Assembly (NCBI RefSeq): GCF_900104585.1
Contig: NZ_FNVX01000005.1
Span: forward strand, 930,001 to 994,000
Origin: Bacteroides ihuae
GTDB lineage: Bacteria; Bacteroidota; Bacteroidia; Bacteroidales; Bacteroidaceae
Reading direction: 5' to 3'
DNA: 64,000 nucleotides
Positions 39,573 through 47,595 of the stretch are shown piece by piece. The position numbers were made by a program, and so were the translations under genes. Under the pieces are notes generated by a model, which was not told the DNA's origin, searched no databases, and saw only the letters and a list, made by a program, of their open reading frames with translations. Positions within the stretch are counted from its first letter, which is position 1, and each line of letters opens with the position of its first letter.

Positions 39573-39803
39573 TTATAATGGATGAGTCTCTAAGTATTCT
39601 TTTAATCGGTAGAGCCGAGTGATTGCGGCGTTATATAGTGGGTCAGGATAGTGTTGTTGAATGTCATAAACGTTGGCCACAATATATCTATTTACATTGT
39701 AGATATCTTCATAGTTAGTAAGTTGCACACTCTGAGGAAATTGTGTGTTTTGTGCCCAAGTTACTATCTTTTGTACACTCAGTTCATCGAAGTTATATTC
39801 CAT
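39573..39803 (-). CDS. Small conserved-type hypothetical protein (DUF6965-like)
   Basis: 76 residues, MEYNFDELSVQKIVTWAQNTQ ... RLYRLKEYLETHPL. Helical, no signal peptide, no cysteines. The layout (helix, FPQSVQLTNYEDIYNVNRYI, helix) resembles the DUF6965 group, recalled with moderate certainty. Start at ATG 39803, because upstream in-frame codons run through AT-rich non-coding sequence. No operon partner. Confidence 0.6.
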   Translation of the reverse strand: MEYNFDELSVQKIVTWAQNTQFPQSVQLTNYEDIYNVNRYIVANVYDIQQHYPDPLYNAAITRLYRLKEYLETHPL

Positions 39804-40017
39804 GTTTTTTTTGCAAAGATATAAAAAAGAGAGCCTATTCATAGTCGTTGATAAAAAATCATTTTTCTTTTGTGAACAATTTATTCTTCTCATCTGTTTA
39901 ATTTATGTGTTTTTCATAGTATTAGATATAAAATTAATAGAAAAAGATTGTGCTAGCTTGGGATGAGTAAGTACGTCGGAAACGGAAGAGTCTGTTTTTT
40001 TGATAAATGTGTTATAA

Positions 40018-40048
40018 GCATCGGTTCTTTAGAGCCGATGCTTTTTTT
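40018..40048 (+). terminator. Orphan intrinsic terminator
   Basis: GCATCGGTTC pairs with GAGCCGATGC (one wobble) around TTTA, followed by seven T. A textbook rho-independent terminator on the plus strand with no plus-strand gene between it and the end of aspS 640 bp away. Confidence 0.8.
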
Positions 40049-40094
40049 GCCCTGTTTTTCTTTAGTTTTTATAGCAAGTTACAAATAAATTTCG

Positions 40095-40102
40095 TACGTT
40101 TG
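40095..40102 (+). promoter_or_regulatory. -7 promoter element for the DUF2461 gene
   Basis: TACGTTTG, an exact TAnnTTTG match, 25 bp before the ATG at 40128. Confidence 0.55.
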
Positions 40103-40127
40103 CGAGGTAAATACTAAAGGAAAGACG

Positions 40128-40793
40128 ATGAATACACCTGTTATCTTTCAATATTTAAAAGAACTTGCACAGAATAACAATCGTGAATGGTTTAATGAGC
40201 ATCGCGATAAATATGAAAAAGCTCGTGTGGAGTTTGATAACTTCCTGGCAGCATTCATTTCGCACATATCGTTATTCGATGAAAGTATAAAAGGAATACA
40301 AACGAAGGATTGTACATATCGCATCTATCGTGATACTCGCTTTTCGGCAGATAAAACACCTTATAAGAACCATTTGGGTGGATATATCAATGCCAAAGGA
40401 AAGAAATCAGAACATTGTGGTTATTACATACACTTACAGCCCGGCAATTGTTTAATTGCTGGCGGTAGCTGGTGTCCACCACCTAAGATATTGAAAGCTC
40501 TTCGGCAAGCTATATATGATAATATTGAGGAATATCTATCCATTGTGGAAGATCCTGAATTTAAGAAATATTTTCCTGTCATAGGAGAGACTTTTCTTAA
40601 AACAGCTCCCAAAGGGTTTCCGAAAGACTTTAAGTATATTGATTACCTTAAATGCAAAGAGATTAGTTGCACGTATTCTGTTCCAGACAGTTTTTTTATG
40701 ATGCCTGATGCCGCTGAACAGGCAGAGAGTGCTCTTCGTCAACTAAAACGTTTTATCGACTTTGTCAATTATACTGTCGATGAATTTGAATAA
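40128..40793 (+). CDS. DUF2461 family protein (TIGR02453)
   Basis: 221 residues. The N-terminus FQYLKELAQNNNREWFNEHRDKYEKAR, the block YRIYRDTRFSADKTPYKNHLGG and YYIHLQPGNCLIAGG are hallmarks of this widespread family, whose biochemical role is unknown. Probably cytoplasmic. It may share a transcript with the YhcH-type gene 37 bp downstream and with glgB. Confidence 0.92.
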   Translation: MNTPVIFQYLKELAQNNNREWFNEHRDKYEKARVEFDNFLAAFISHISLFDESIKGIQTKDCTYRIYRDTRFSADKTPYKNHLGGYINAKGKKSEHCGYYIHLQPGNCLIAGGSWCPPPKILKALRQAIYDNIEEYLSIVEDPEFKKYFPVIGETFLKTAPKGFPKDFKYIDYLKCKEISCTYSVPDSFFMMPDAAEQAESALRQLKRFIDFVNYTVDEFE

Positions 40794-40830
40794 TGTCTTA
40801 TAATAAATCAACAATAAAAACATCAGACTC

Positions 40831-41277
40831 ATGGTAGTAGACACTTTAGAAAATTTGGAGAAATACGCATCGTTGAACCCTTTGTTTGCTCAAGCTATAG
40901 ACTATTTAAAATCTCATGATCTACACTCTTTGGAAGTTGGTAAAGTCGAACTTAAAGGGAAAGATCTTGTAGTGAACGTAGCACAAACAAATCCGAAAAC
41001 AAAAGAACAAGCTAAGTTAGAAACTCATAATGAATTTATTGATATTCAAATTCCACTTTCAGGAACAGAGGTGATGGGATATACTCCTGCAAAGGATTGC
41101 CTACCAGTGAATTCAACCTATAATACAGAAAAAGATATTACTTTTTTTGATGGATTGGCAGAAAGTTACATTACTGTAAAACCAGGTATGTTTGCCATCT
41201 TCTTCCCCCAGGATGGACATGCACCCGGTGTTACTGCCAATGGAGTAAAGAAAGTTATCGTAAAAGTAAAAGCATAA
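40831..41277 (+). CDS. YhcH/YjgK/YiaL (DUF386) family protein
   Basis: 148 residues, single cupin-like domain. TLENLEKYASLNPLFAQAIDYL at the start, THNEFIDIQIPLSGTEVMGY and the C-terminal FAIFFPQDGHAPGV with the His that is usually a metal ligand. Family members are tied to sugar acid or sialic acid use; here the neighbours are DUF2461 and glgB, so the substrate is unclear. Confidence 0.93.
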   Translation: MVVDTLENLEKYASLNPLFAQAIDYLKSHDLHSLEVGKVELKGKDLVVNVAQTNPKTKEQAKLETHNEFIDIQIPLSGTEVMGYTPAKDCLPVNSTYNTEKDITFFDGLAESYITVKPGMFAIFFPQDGHAPGVTANGVKKVIVKVKA

Positions 41278-41306
41278 GTACTGAAAAACCAAAATTCATC
41301 CTAATA

Positions 41307-43319
41307 ATGGAAAGAACTCTTAATTTAATCAAAAATGACCCATGGCTTGAGCCTTTCAAAGACGCTATAACAGGGCGTTATCAGTATGCTATGGATAAGA
41401 AGTCCAAATTGACAGACGGAGGGAAGCAAACGTTGTCAGATTTTGCTTCGGGATATCTTTATTTTGGTCTGCACCCTACTGCTACAGGATGGACTTTTCG
41501 CGAATGGGCACCCAATGCTACGCATATCTATCTAGTGGGGACTTTCAATGATTGGACGGAAAAAGAAGAATTCTCATTAACACGTCTCGAAGGTGGCAAT
41601 TGGGAACTCAATCTGCCTGAGAAAGCTATTCATCATGGCGATTTGTACAAATTGATTGTATGTTGGGATGGAGGTAAGGGAGAACGTATCCCTGCATGGG
41701 CCACAAGAGTTGTACAGGATGAAAAAACAGCCATATTCAGTGCGCAGGTCTGGAGACCCGAAGCACCATTTGCTTTTAAACAAAAGACATTTAAACCCAC
41801 TACCGATCCGTTGCTCATTTATGAATGCCATATTGGCATGGCTCAGGAAGAAGAGAAAGTGGGAACATATAACGAATTTCGCGAAAACGTTTTGCCACGT
41901 ATAGCCAAGGGAGGATATAACTGTATTCAGATTATGGCCATTCAAGAACATCCGTATTATGGCAGTTTTGGTTATCATGTGTCTAATTTCTTTGCTCCTT
42001 CTTCTCGTTTTGGTACACCCGACGAACTGAAAGAACTCATTGATGCAGCTCACGCACTAGGTATTGCAGTCATTATCGATATTGTTCACTCACATTCAGT
42101 GAAGAATGAACTGGAAGGTTTGGCCAATTTTGCAGGAGATCCTTGCCAATATTTCTATGAAGGTGCTCGCCGGGAACATCCGGCATGGGATTCACTTTGC
42201 TTTGATTATGGAAAAGATGAGGTGGTTCACTTTCTCTTATCAAACTGCAAGTATTGGTTAGAAGAATATCAGATTGATGGTTTCCGCTTTGATGGAGTTA
42301 CTTCTATGCTCTATTATAGCCATGGGTTAGGAGAGGCCTTCGTTGATTATTCCGATTACTTTAATGGATACCAGGATGGCGATGCTATTTGCTATCTAAC
42401 ACTAGCTAATGAGATGATTCATCAGGTTAACCCCACTGCTATAACGGTTGCTGAAGAGGTTTCCGGTATGCCCGGACTTGCTGTCAAAGTAGAAGATGGT
42501 GGTTATGGATTCGATTACCGTATGGCCATGAATATTCCCGATTATTGGATTAAGACTATCAGAGAAAAGATAGACGAAGACTGGAAGCCGTCGAGCATGT
42601 TCTGGGAAGTGACTAATCGTCGCAAGGACGAGAAAACAATCTCTTATGCTGAAAGCCATGATCAGGCTTTGGTTGGCGATAAGACTATTATCTTCCGTCT
42701 GATAGATGCCGATATGTATTGGCACATGCAGAAAGGAGACGAAAATTACATTGTGAACCGTGGTATCGCCTTGCACAAGATGATTCGCTTGCTTACCTCA
42801 TCTACCATTAATGGTGGTTATTTAAACTTCATGGGCAATGAATTCGGACATCCGGAATGGATTGATTTTCCTCGCGAAGGAAACGGATGGTCATGCAAAT
42901 ATGCTCGTCGCCAATGGAATTTGGTAGACAATAAAAATCTGGATTATCACTATATGGCTGATTTTGATGTTGACATGCTCAAGACCATCAAGAGTGTGAG
43001 AAACTTTCAATCTACCCCTGTACAAGAGATATGGCACAATGACGAAGATCAAATATTGGCTTATCAACGCAAAGACTTGGTTTTTGTATTCAATTTCAAT
43101 CCAATGAAATCGTTCACTGATTACGGTTTCTTAGTATCTCCCGGCACTTACGAAGTGGTTCTGGATACTGACAATTCCGCATATGGTGGTCAGGGGCTAT
43201 CAGACAATAGTGTGAAGCATTTTACTCTTCCCGACCCACTTTACGCATCGGAGAATAAGGAATGGATGAGACTTTATATACCTGCTCGTACAGCAATGGT
43301 ACTCAGAAAAACAAAATAA
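41307..43319 (+). CDS. glgB: 1,4-alpha-glucan branching enzyme
   Basis: 670 residues, GH13. An N-terminal CBM48-like domain (GWTFREWAPNATHIYLVGTFNDW) precedes the catalytic barrel: DIVHSHSVKNE, nucleophile Asp in GFRFDGVTSMLYYSHG, acid/base Glu in ITVAEEVSGMPGL, and SYAESHDQALVGDKT. The architecture is like eukaryotic-type branching enzymes. Makes alpha-1,6 branches in storage glycogen. The GH13 enzyme at 44773-46470 may act on the same polymer. Confidence 0.95.
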   Translation: MERTLNLIKNDPWLEPFKDAITGRYQYAMDKKSKLTDGGKQTLSDFASGYLYFGLHPTATGWTFREWAPNATHIYLVGTFNDWTEKEEFSLTRLEGGNWELNLPEKAIHHGDLYKLIVCWDGGKGERIPAWATRVVQDEKTAIFSAQVWRPEAPFAFKQKTFKPTTDPLLIYECHIGMAQEEEKVGTYNEFRENVLPRIAKGGYNCIQIMAIQEHPYYGSFGYHVSNFFAPSSRFGTPDELKELIDAAHALGIAVIIDIVHSHSVKNELEGLANFAGDPCQYFYEGARREHPAWDSLCFDYGKDEVVHFLLSNCKYWLEEYQIDGFRFDGVTSMLYYSHGLGEAFVDYSDYFNGYQDGDAICYLTLANEMIHQVNPTAITVAEEVSGMPGLAVKVEDGGYGFDYRMAMNIPDYWIKTIREKIDEDWKPSSMFWEVTNRRKDEKTISYAESHDQALVGDKTIIFRLIDADMYWHMQKGDENYIVNRGIALHKMIRLLTSSTINGGYLNFMGNEFGHPEWIDFPREGNGWSCKYARRQWNLVDNKNLDYHYMADFDVDMLKTIKSVRNFQSTPVQEIWHNDEDQILAYQRKDLVFVFNFNPMKSFTDYGFLVSPGTYEVVLDTDNSAYGGQGLSDNSVKHFTLPDPLYASENKEWMRLYIPARTAMVLRKTK

Positions 43320-43353
43320 AATCTAGCTATTCGTATAGACCAAATACAAACGG

Positions 43354-43383
43354 AAAAAGGGAGGTGAAAGCTTCCCTTTTTTT
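43354..43383 (+). terminator. Terminator after glgB
   Basis: AAAAAGGGA and TCCCTTTTTTT form an A/U-flanked stem around GGTGAAAGCT, 35 bp after the stop. Confidence 0.75.
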
Positions 43384-43639
43384 AGTACCCAAAAATTCTG
43401 CTAAGCTTCTATTAGATTACCGCAAACTCTTCAATCTGAATTAATGATTGATGCTAAATTGTTAGTAAGTTATTCTCAAGAGTAAGAGACGAAAAGAACT
43501 TTTCGCAAAAAAAACAAATCTTTTGGAGGTATTATGTTTTATTTGTAATAAATTTGTAGATCAAAATCTCAAAAGATGACTAAACAGGTTAATGCAAAAG
43601 CTAAAAAACGATTTATCTAATTATTCAAATATCTTTGTT
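43384..43639 (+). promoter_or_regulatory. Promoter region of the envelope gene pair
   Basis: TAAATTTG at 43549-43556 matches TAnnTTTG; a TTTG lies at 43522-43525 (23 bp away, rather far). A CGAAAAG/CTTTTCG inverted repeat is at 43490-43505. Nothing else was recognised in this part of the 320-bp gap. Confidence 0.4.
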
Positions 43640-44305
43640 ATGAAAAACAAACACTATTGTCTTTTTTTCGGGCTAATGATACAGGCTGTATCTCTCTTTG
43701 CCCAAGATGCATCGATAGGAAAATATATGTTTTCCTTCCATGCTGGTCCATCTCAGTATATGGGAAAATTTATGGGAATCACGGACTACTCTGATCATTA
43801 TCGCGATGGTTTGCGAGATGGTATTGCGTGGAACGTCAACTACTATTATTTGACGGACAAACATATCTTCCATTCATGGAAATTTGCACCGGGCTTCATT
43901 TATGAAGGATCACGATACAAAAACTCTCATCGCGATGGTTCTGATAAGATTCGAATGAACTATATCGCACCTCAATTGGCCTTATTTATGGTGAAGCGGA
44001 AATATAACCTATCTCTATCTGCAGGTCTAGGCTACCAATTCTATAAAGATAAAAGCACCGTGTATGATACTCCTCGAGAAGTGTCAATGAATAAGATTGC
44101 TTCTAATCTATCAGCAGCAGCAGAATATCTTTTCTCTTCTCAATGGGGTGTTTCCGGGAAACTAAACTGGATTACGAGTAGTTCAGATAGTTATTCGGTC
44201 AGATATCACGGTCAAACATGGAAAGTCGAAAGTCCTGAGTCAAGTGACGGAGGAGGAGATTTCTCTCATTTATCTTTATTAATTGGTCTAAATTATCATT
44301 TTTAA
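43640..44305 (+). CDS. Predicted outer-membrane protein, unknown function
   Basis: 221 residues from MKNKHYCLFFGLMIQAVSLFAQDA; signal peptide cleaved after about residue 21. The mature part has alternating aromatic strands (YNLSLSAGLGYQFYKD, LSAAAEYLFSSQWGVSGKL) and ends LSLLIGLNYHF, as in small beta-barrels. Start chosen at 43640, which gives a clean signal peptide. It lies 13 bp before a lipoprotein gene and is likely cotranscribed. Family not recognised. Confidence 0.75.
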   Translation: MKNKHYCLFFGLMIQAVSLFAQDASIGKYMFSFHAGPSQYMGKFMGITDYSDHYRDGLRDGIAWNVNYYYLTDKHIFHSWKFAPGFIYEGSRYKNSHRDGSDKIRMNYIAPQLALFMVKRKYNLSLSAGLGYQFYKDKSTVYDTPREVSMNKIASNLSAAAEYLFSSQWGVSGKLNWITSSSDSYSVRYHGQTWKVESPESSDGGGDFSHLSLLIGLNYHF

Positions 44306-44318
44306 CAAGAACTACACT

Positions 44319-44750
44319 ATGAAATATTTATTATTTATCTGTGCATTATTTCTCTGCATCGCCTGCGAAGAGGATAAATCTGTTGATCCTACCATCATGC
44401 CTCAAGAGACAACGACCGGTGAAAATACTTTTGGCTGTTTGATGGACGGTTGGGTATATGTAAGTGGAAGATGGGGAACGCCAACTACTAACTATTATAA
44501 ACAAGACAACAACACATACAAAATGGAGATATCTGCAGAAGTCGATTTGAAATCTTATATAAAATTCACCATCCTCAATCCGGAGCAAGGGAAAACAGTA
44601 GACTATACCGAGGCATATTTCGATACTCAATCACTTGAAGATGGAAAAGTTCACATCACTCGTATGAGCAATGGCATCATCAGTGGCACTTTCGAAGGGA
44701 CTCGTATAACTAAAGGACGTTTTGACTTGAAATATAGGGAATTGAATTAA
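44319..44750 (+). CDS. Small lipoprotein (DUF6252-like)
   Basis: 143 residues. MKYLLFICALFLCIACEEDK has a clear lipobox with Cys 16. The mature protein begins with an acidic linker, then NTFGCLMDGWVYVSG, a recurring pattern in small Bacteroidetes lipoproteins of the DUF6252 type, and a beta-rich C-terminus. Probably surface or periplasmic. It is paired with the upstream barrel protein; function unknown. Confidence 0.75.
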   Translation: MKYLLFICALFLCIACEEDKSVDPTIMPQETTTGENTFGCLMDGWVYVSGRWGTPTTNYYKQDNNTYKMEISAEVDLKSYIKFTILNPEQGKTVDYTEAYFDTQSLEDGKVHITRMSNGIISGTFEGTRITKGRFDLKYRELN

Positions 44751-44772
44751 TACACATCTATTTAATTAAGCG

Positions 44773-46470
44773 TTATAACTTTATTTTCAAAATCTTACCG
44801 CCATATGCTCCAACGAATGTTTCAGTAGCTTTGTAAGGAAGCAAGCTTATCGTCTCTTTCTTGCCTGTGAGCAAATCTGTAGCTTGGCATGATTCTACCT
44901 GAGGTATTTGTAAATAATCGAAGGCATGTGACGGAAGATTTATCGATACCTCCGCAGAGATGCAATCAAAGTTGACCAAAATAAGGAGTAGTTCGTGCTC
45001 ATGCTTACGCAAAAATACGTACTGCTTGTGTTCGTTAAATCGCCAACCATTTTGGTTCACGTACATCAGATCAAAGAATACCCCTTCGGATATAGCACGC
45101 TCTTTGTTACACAAGTTTAGTATATGGCGGTAAGTCTTTTGCAAGTATTTCTGTTCTTCCGTCATTTTCTTTTCATCGAACTGTCCGCCGTTTCTCCACC
45201 GACGAATGCTATCCACACTCCAATAATCAAAGATCGTTGTTCTTCCGTCTCTTCCACTGAAACCCTCTGAATCCATGCCCTGTTCGCCAAGTTCCTGCCC
45301 AAAATAGATCATCATTGGATTTGTGTTCATACATGCAGAAACAATAAGAGCAGGAATACCTTTGCGAGGATCGCCAACAAAGAAATCCGAAGCAATACGT
45401 TGTTCATCATGGTTCTCCAAGAAGTTCAGCATTTTCTTTTCGATACCTCCCAAACTTTGCCAACTGCGACTAATTGCATTGGCGGAGTCGTATCCACAGG
45501 TAACATTACGAAGCGTGTCATACAAACCCACTTTGTCGTACAGGTAATCGAACTTACCGCGTTGCAAATAATTGCGATATTCAGCAGGATTGTACACTTC
45601 AGCAATGAATAAGAGTTGTGGATGTTTCTTCTTTACTTGTGGAATAACCCACTCCCAAAACTCCACGGGTACCATCTCTGCCATGTCGCAACGGAAACCG
45701 TCAATGTCTTTTGCTGCCCAAAAGAGAAGAATATCCAGCATTTTGGTCCATGTGTCAGGGATGGGAGAGAAGCAGCAAGTAGAACCATTTGAGTAATCAA
45801 TACCATAGTTGAGCTTCACCGTTTCGTACCAATCGTTTATGTTTGGTGTCGCATCGAAACGATTATTTCCCGTAGCCTTTGCCGGCGATTCGCGGTAGGG
45901 TTCGTTAGTACCGGCTTTGAGATCGAATTGCCCCCGAAATTCTGATTGCGGAATGTAATAAAAGTTATTATACGGGCTGAATGATTGATTTACATCATCA
46001 TTGGCACCTAGCTCCTCAGTTCCTTCAGGCTGCACATCAGAGTGATATTGACGCGCCACATGATTAGGTACGAAATCAATAATCATCTTTAGATCACTTG
46101 CATGCGTACGCTCAACAAGTTTTTCAAACTCAATCATTCGTTGCTGAACATCTTGAGCCAAGTCAGGATCCACGTCATAATAATCCTTTATAGCATACGG
46201 CGAACCCGCTTTACCTTTCACCACAGCCGGATGATCGAGGCGAATATTATACCGCCTGTAATCCGTTTGAGTGGCATGTTCAATGATACCCGTGTACCAT
46301 ATATGCGTGATACCAAGCTTTTTTATCTCTTCAAAGGCTTTTGGAGTAAAATCTGCAAATTTGCCACAACCATTGGCTACTATGTCATTATTGTTGATGC
46401 AGTGATTGTTGTCATTGCCAAACAAGCGTGGCAACACCTGATAAATGATGATTTTCTTCTTGCTGTTCAT
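44773..46470 (-). CDS. GH13 alpha-amylase family enzyme
   Basis: 565 residues without a signal peptide, so probably cytoplasmic. Catalytic blocks: MIIDFVPNHVARQYHSD, nucleophile GFRCDMAEMVPVEFW, acid/base LFIAEVYNPAEYR, and NFLENHDEQRIAS. A C-terminal beta domain follows (about 480-565). It may degrade glycogen or imported malto-oligosaccharides. Precise specificity cannot be read from the sequence. Lies 27 bp after the patatin gene on the same strand. Confidence 0.9.
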   Translation of the reverse strand: MNSKKKIIIYQVLPRLFGNDNNHCINNNDIVANGCGKFADFTPKAFEEIKKLGITHIWYTGIIEHATQTDYRRYNIRLDHPAVVKGKAGSPYAIKDYYDVDPDLAQDVQQRMIEFEKLVERTHASDLKMIIDFVPNHVARQYHSDVQPEGTEELGANDDVNQSFSPYNNFYYIPQSEFRGQFDLKAGTNEPYRESPAKATGNNRFDATPNINDWYETVKLNYGIDYSNGSTCCFSPIPDTWTKMLDILLFWAAKDIDGFRCDMAEMVPVEFWEWVIPQVKKKHPQLLFIAEVYNPAEYRNYLQRGKFDYLYDKVGLYDTLRNVTCGYDSANAISRSWQSLGGIEKKMLNFLENHDEQRIASDFFVGDPRKGIPALIVSACMNTNPMMIYFGQELGEQGMDSEGFSGRDGRTTIFDYWSVDSIRRWRNGGQFDEKKMTEEQKYLQKTYRHILNLCNKERAISEGVFFDLMYVNQNGWRFNEHKQYVFLRKHEHELLLILVNFDCISAEVSINLPSHAFDYLQIPQVESCQATDLLTGKKETISLLPYKATETFVGAYGGKILKIKL

Positions 46471-46497
46471 TTCTTGTTGGTGTTTAATGGTTTCTGA

Positions 46498-47289
46498 TTA
46501 CTTCCATATTTTCCCCTTTTCTGCGATAAGCTGAGTTAACTGCTCACTTCCCGTCTTGTAACCTAATTCAAAGATTTCTTCAGCCTTTTGCAATTCACGA
46601 TTACTAAATCCATTCAGATTATAAGGTTCAATCAATAAGTCACAATGTTCAAATTCTTTAAAAGTATTGGCTCTGAACATTAAGTGATAAGAGCGCAAAG
46701 CAATACCCACAATGTTCATTTTATACTTCTCCATATTCAGAGGGCTTACGTTGATAGCTACCACCTTATCACATTCTTGGCGAATGATGGTGGCAGGCAG
46801 ATTCATAAATAATCCTCCATCAACATAGTGCACACCATTGATTTTGACCGGAGCAAAAAGTACAGGCATACAGCACGAAGCTGCAACACGCTCGGCAATA
46901 TTTCCTTTGCGAAACTGAATACTCCTGCCATGGTCCAAATCAGTTGCCGTCACAATAAGAGGTATCTTCAGTTCTTCCAGCTTCTGAGCTTTCAGGTTGC
47001 TTCTCAGAAACTCCTGAAACTCTCCCAGCTCAAATAACCCCACTTTAGGAATAACCATTTTCGTGAGGTCCTGAAATTTGTGTCCGGAAAAATAGTCGAG
47101 TACTTTGTAAGGTTCATTCCCATCAGCATAGAAAACTCCGGCTAAAGCACCCGCACTCACTCCTGAAATGATATCCGGACGAATGCCATGTTCCAATAAA
47201 GCCTGCATGACGCCTAAATGTGCAAATCCCTTTATAAAGCCACCGCTTAGGGCATAGCCTATATTATATGAACGACTCGTAATTTCCAT
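46498..47289 (-). CDS. Patatin-like phospholipase
   Basis: 263 residues. YALSGGFIKGFAHLGVMQAL carries the oxyanion-hole glycines, SGVSAGALAG the nucleophile elbow (G-x-S-x-G) and YVDGGLFMNLPA the catalytic Asp of the Ser-Asp dyad. No signal peptide. Predicted acyl hydrolase acting on phospholipids. Probably cotranscribed with the GH13 gene downstream, though the functional link is unclear. Confidence 0.92.
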   Translation of the reverse strand: MEITSRSYNIGYALSGGFIKGFAHLGVMQALLEHGIRPDIISGVSAGALAGVFYADGNEPYKVLDYFSGHKFQDLTKMVIPKVGLFELGEFQEFLRSNLKAQKLEELKIPLIVTATDLDHGRSIQFRKGNIAERVAASCCMPVLFAPVKINGVHYVDGGLFMNLPATIIRQECDKVVAINVSPLNMEKYKMNIVGIALRSYHLMFRANTFKEFEHCDLLIEPYNLNGFSNRELQKAEEIFELGYKTGSEQLTQLIAEKGKIWK

Positions 47290-47436
47290 TTGTATATTGT
47301 CTCTGAATAGTTGGCCACGAAGTTAATAATATTTCCTAAGGTTTAGATTGACTTAAAACAAAAAACTGTTAATCAAATCAATGTTTATCTTTCTTTAGGA
47401 ATTTATTTTACAAGTAGCCTTTATAATGCAATGCAC
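47290..47436. other. Intergenic region before the palindromic element
   Basis: Part of the 306-bp gap upstream of the patatin gene. AT-rich; no exact TAnnTTTG box was found for the patatin gene. The rest of the gap is palindromic element B. Confidence 0.4.
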
Positions 47437-47553
47437 ATAACTTCAGCGTGGTGAACTAGTTACTTCAGCGTGGTGAATTAACTAGTTCACCACGCTGAAG
47501 TAACTAGTTCAAGAAACCCCACTCACAAGGCTTTGCAGAGGGGGTCTTGCTAG
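47437..47553. repeat. Palindromic element, copy B (alternative hairpins)
   Basis: Two mutually exclusive perfect inverted repeats: 23 bp (47440-47462 with 47479-47501) and 26 bp (47452-47477 with 47486-47511). The units are CTTCAGCGTGGTGAA and complements, joined by CTAGTTA or TTAACTAG. They are followed by GAAACCCCACTCACAAGGC and GGGGGTC, as in copy A at 8809-8915, in the same order and orientation. It sits between the end of the Fe-S protein gene and the start of the patatin gene, with no DUF4373 gene beside it. Confidence 0.88.
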
Positions 47554-47595
47554 GTATTAAATATTAACACAATAATGAAAATTACATTCTAAAAG

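Larger units (their letters stand above)
39804..40127 (+). other. Intergenic region with possible untranslated transcript
   Basis: 324 bp. It contains the terminator at 40018-40048 with no gene upstream on its strand closer than aspS, whose own terminator lies at 39418-39483, and the promoter element at 40095-40102 for the next gene. A small RNA ending at about 40048 is possible. No tRNA-like fold was recognised. Confidence 0.35.

Noticed and set aside
39745..39966. 73-codon plus-strand frame opposite the small hypothetical gene
   Set aside because: It overlaps the better-supported minus-strand gene and AT-rich intergenic sequence, with a composition typical of chance frames.
40018..40048. 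tRNA or riboswitch at the orphan terminator
   Set aside because: No cloverleaf or known aptamer core could be drawn; only the terminator hairpin is supported.
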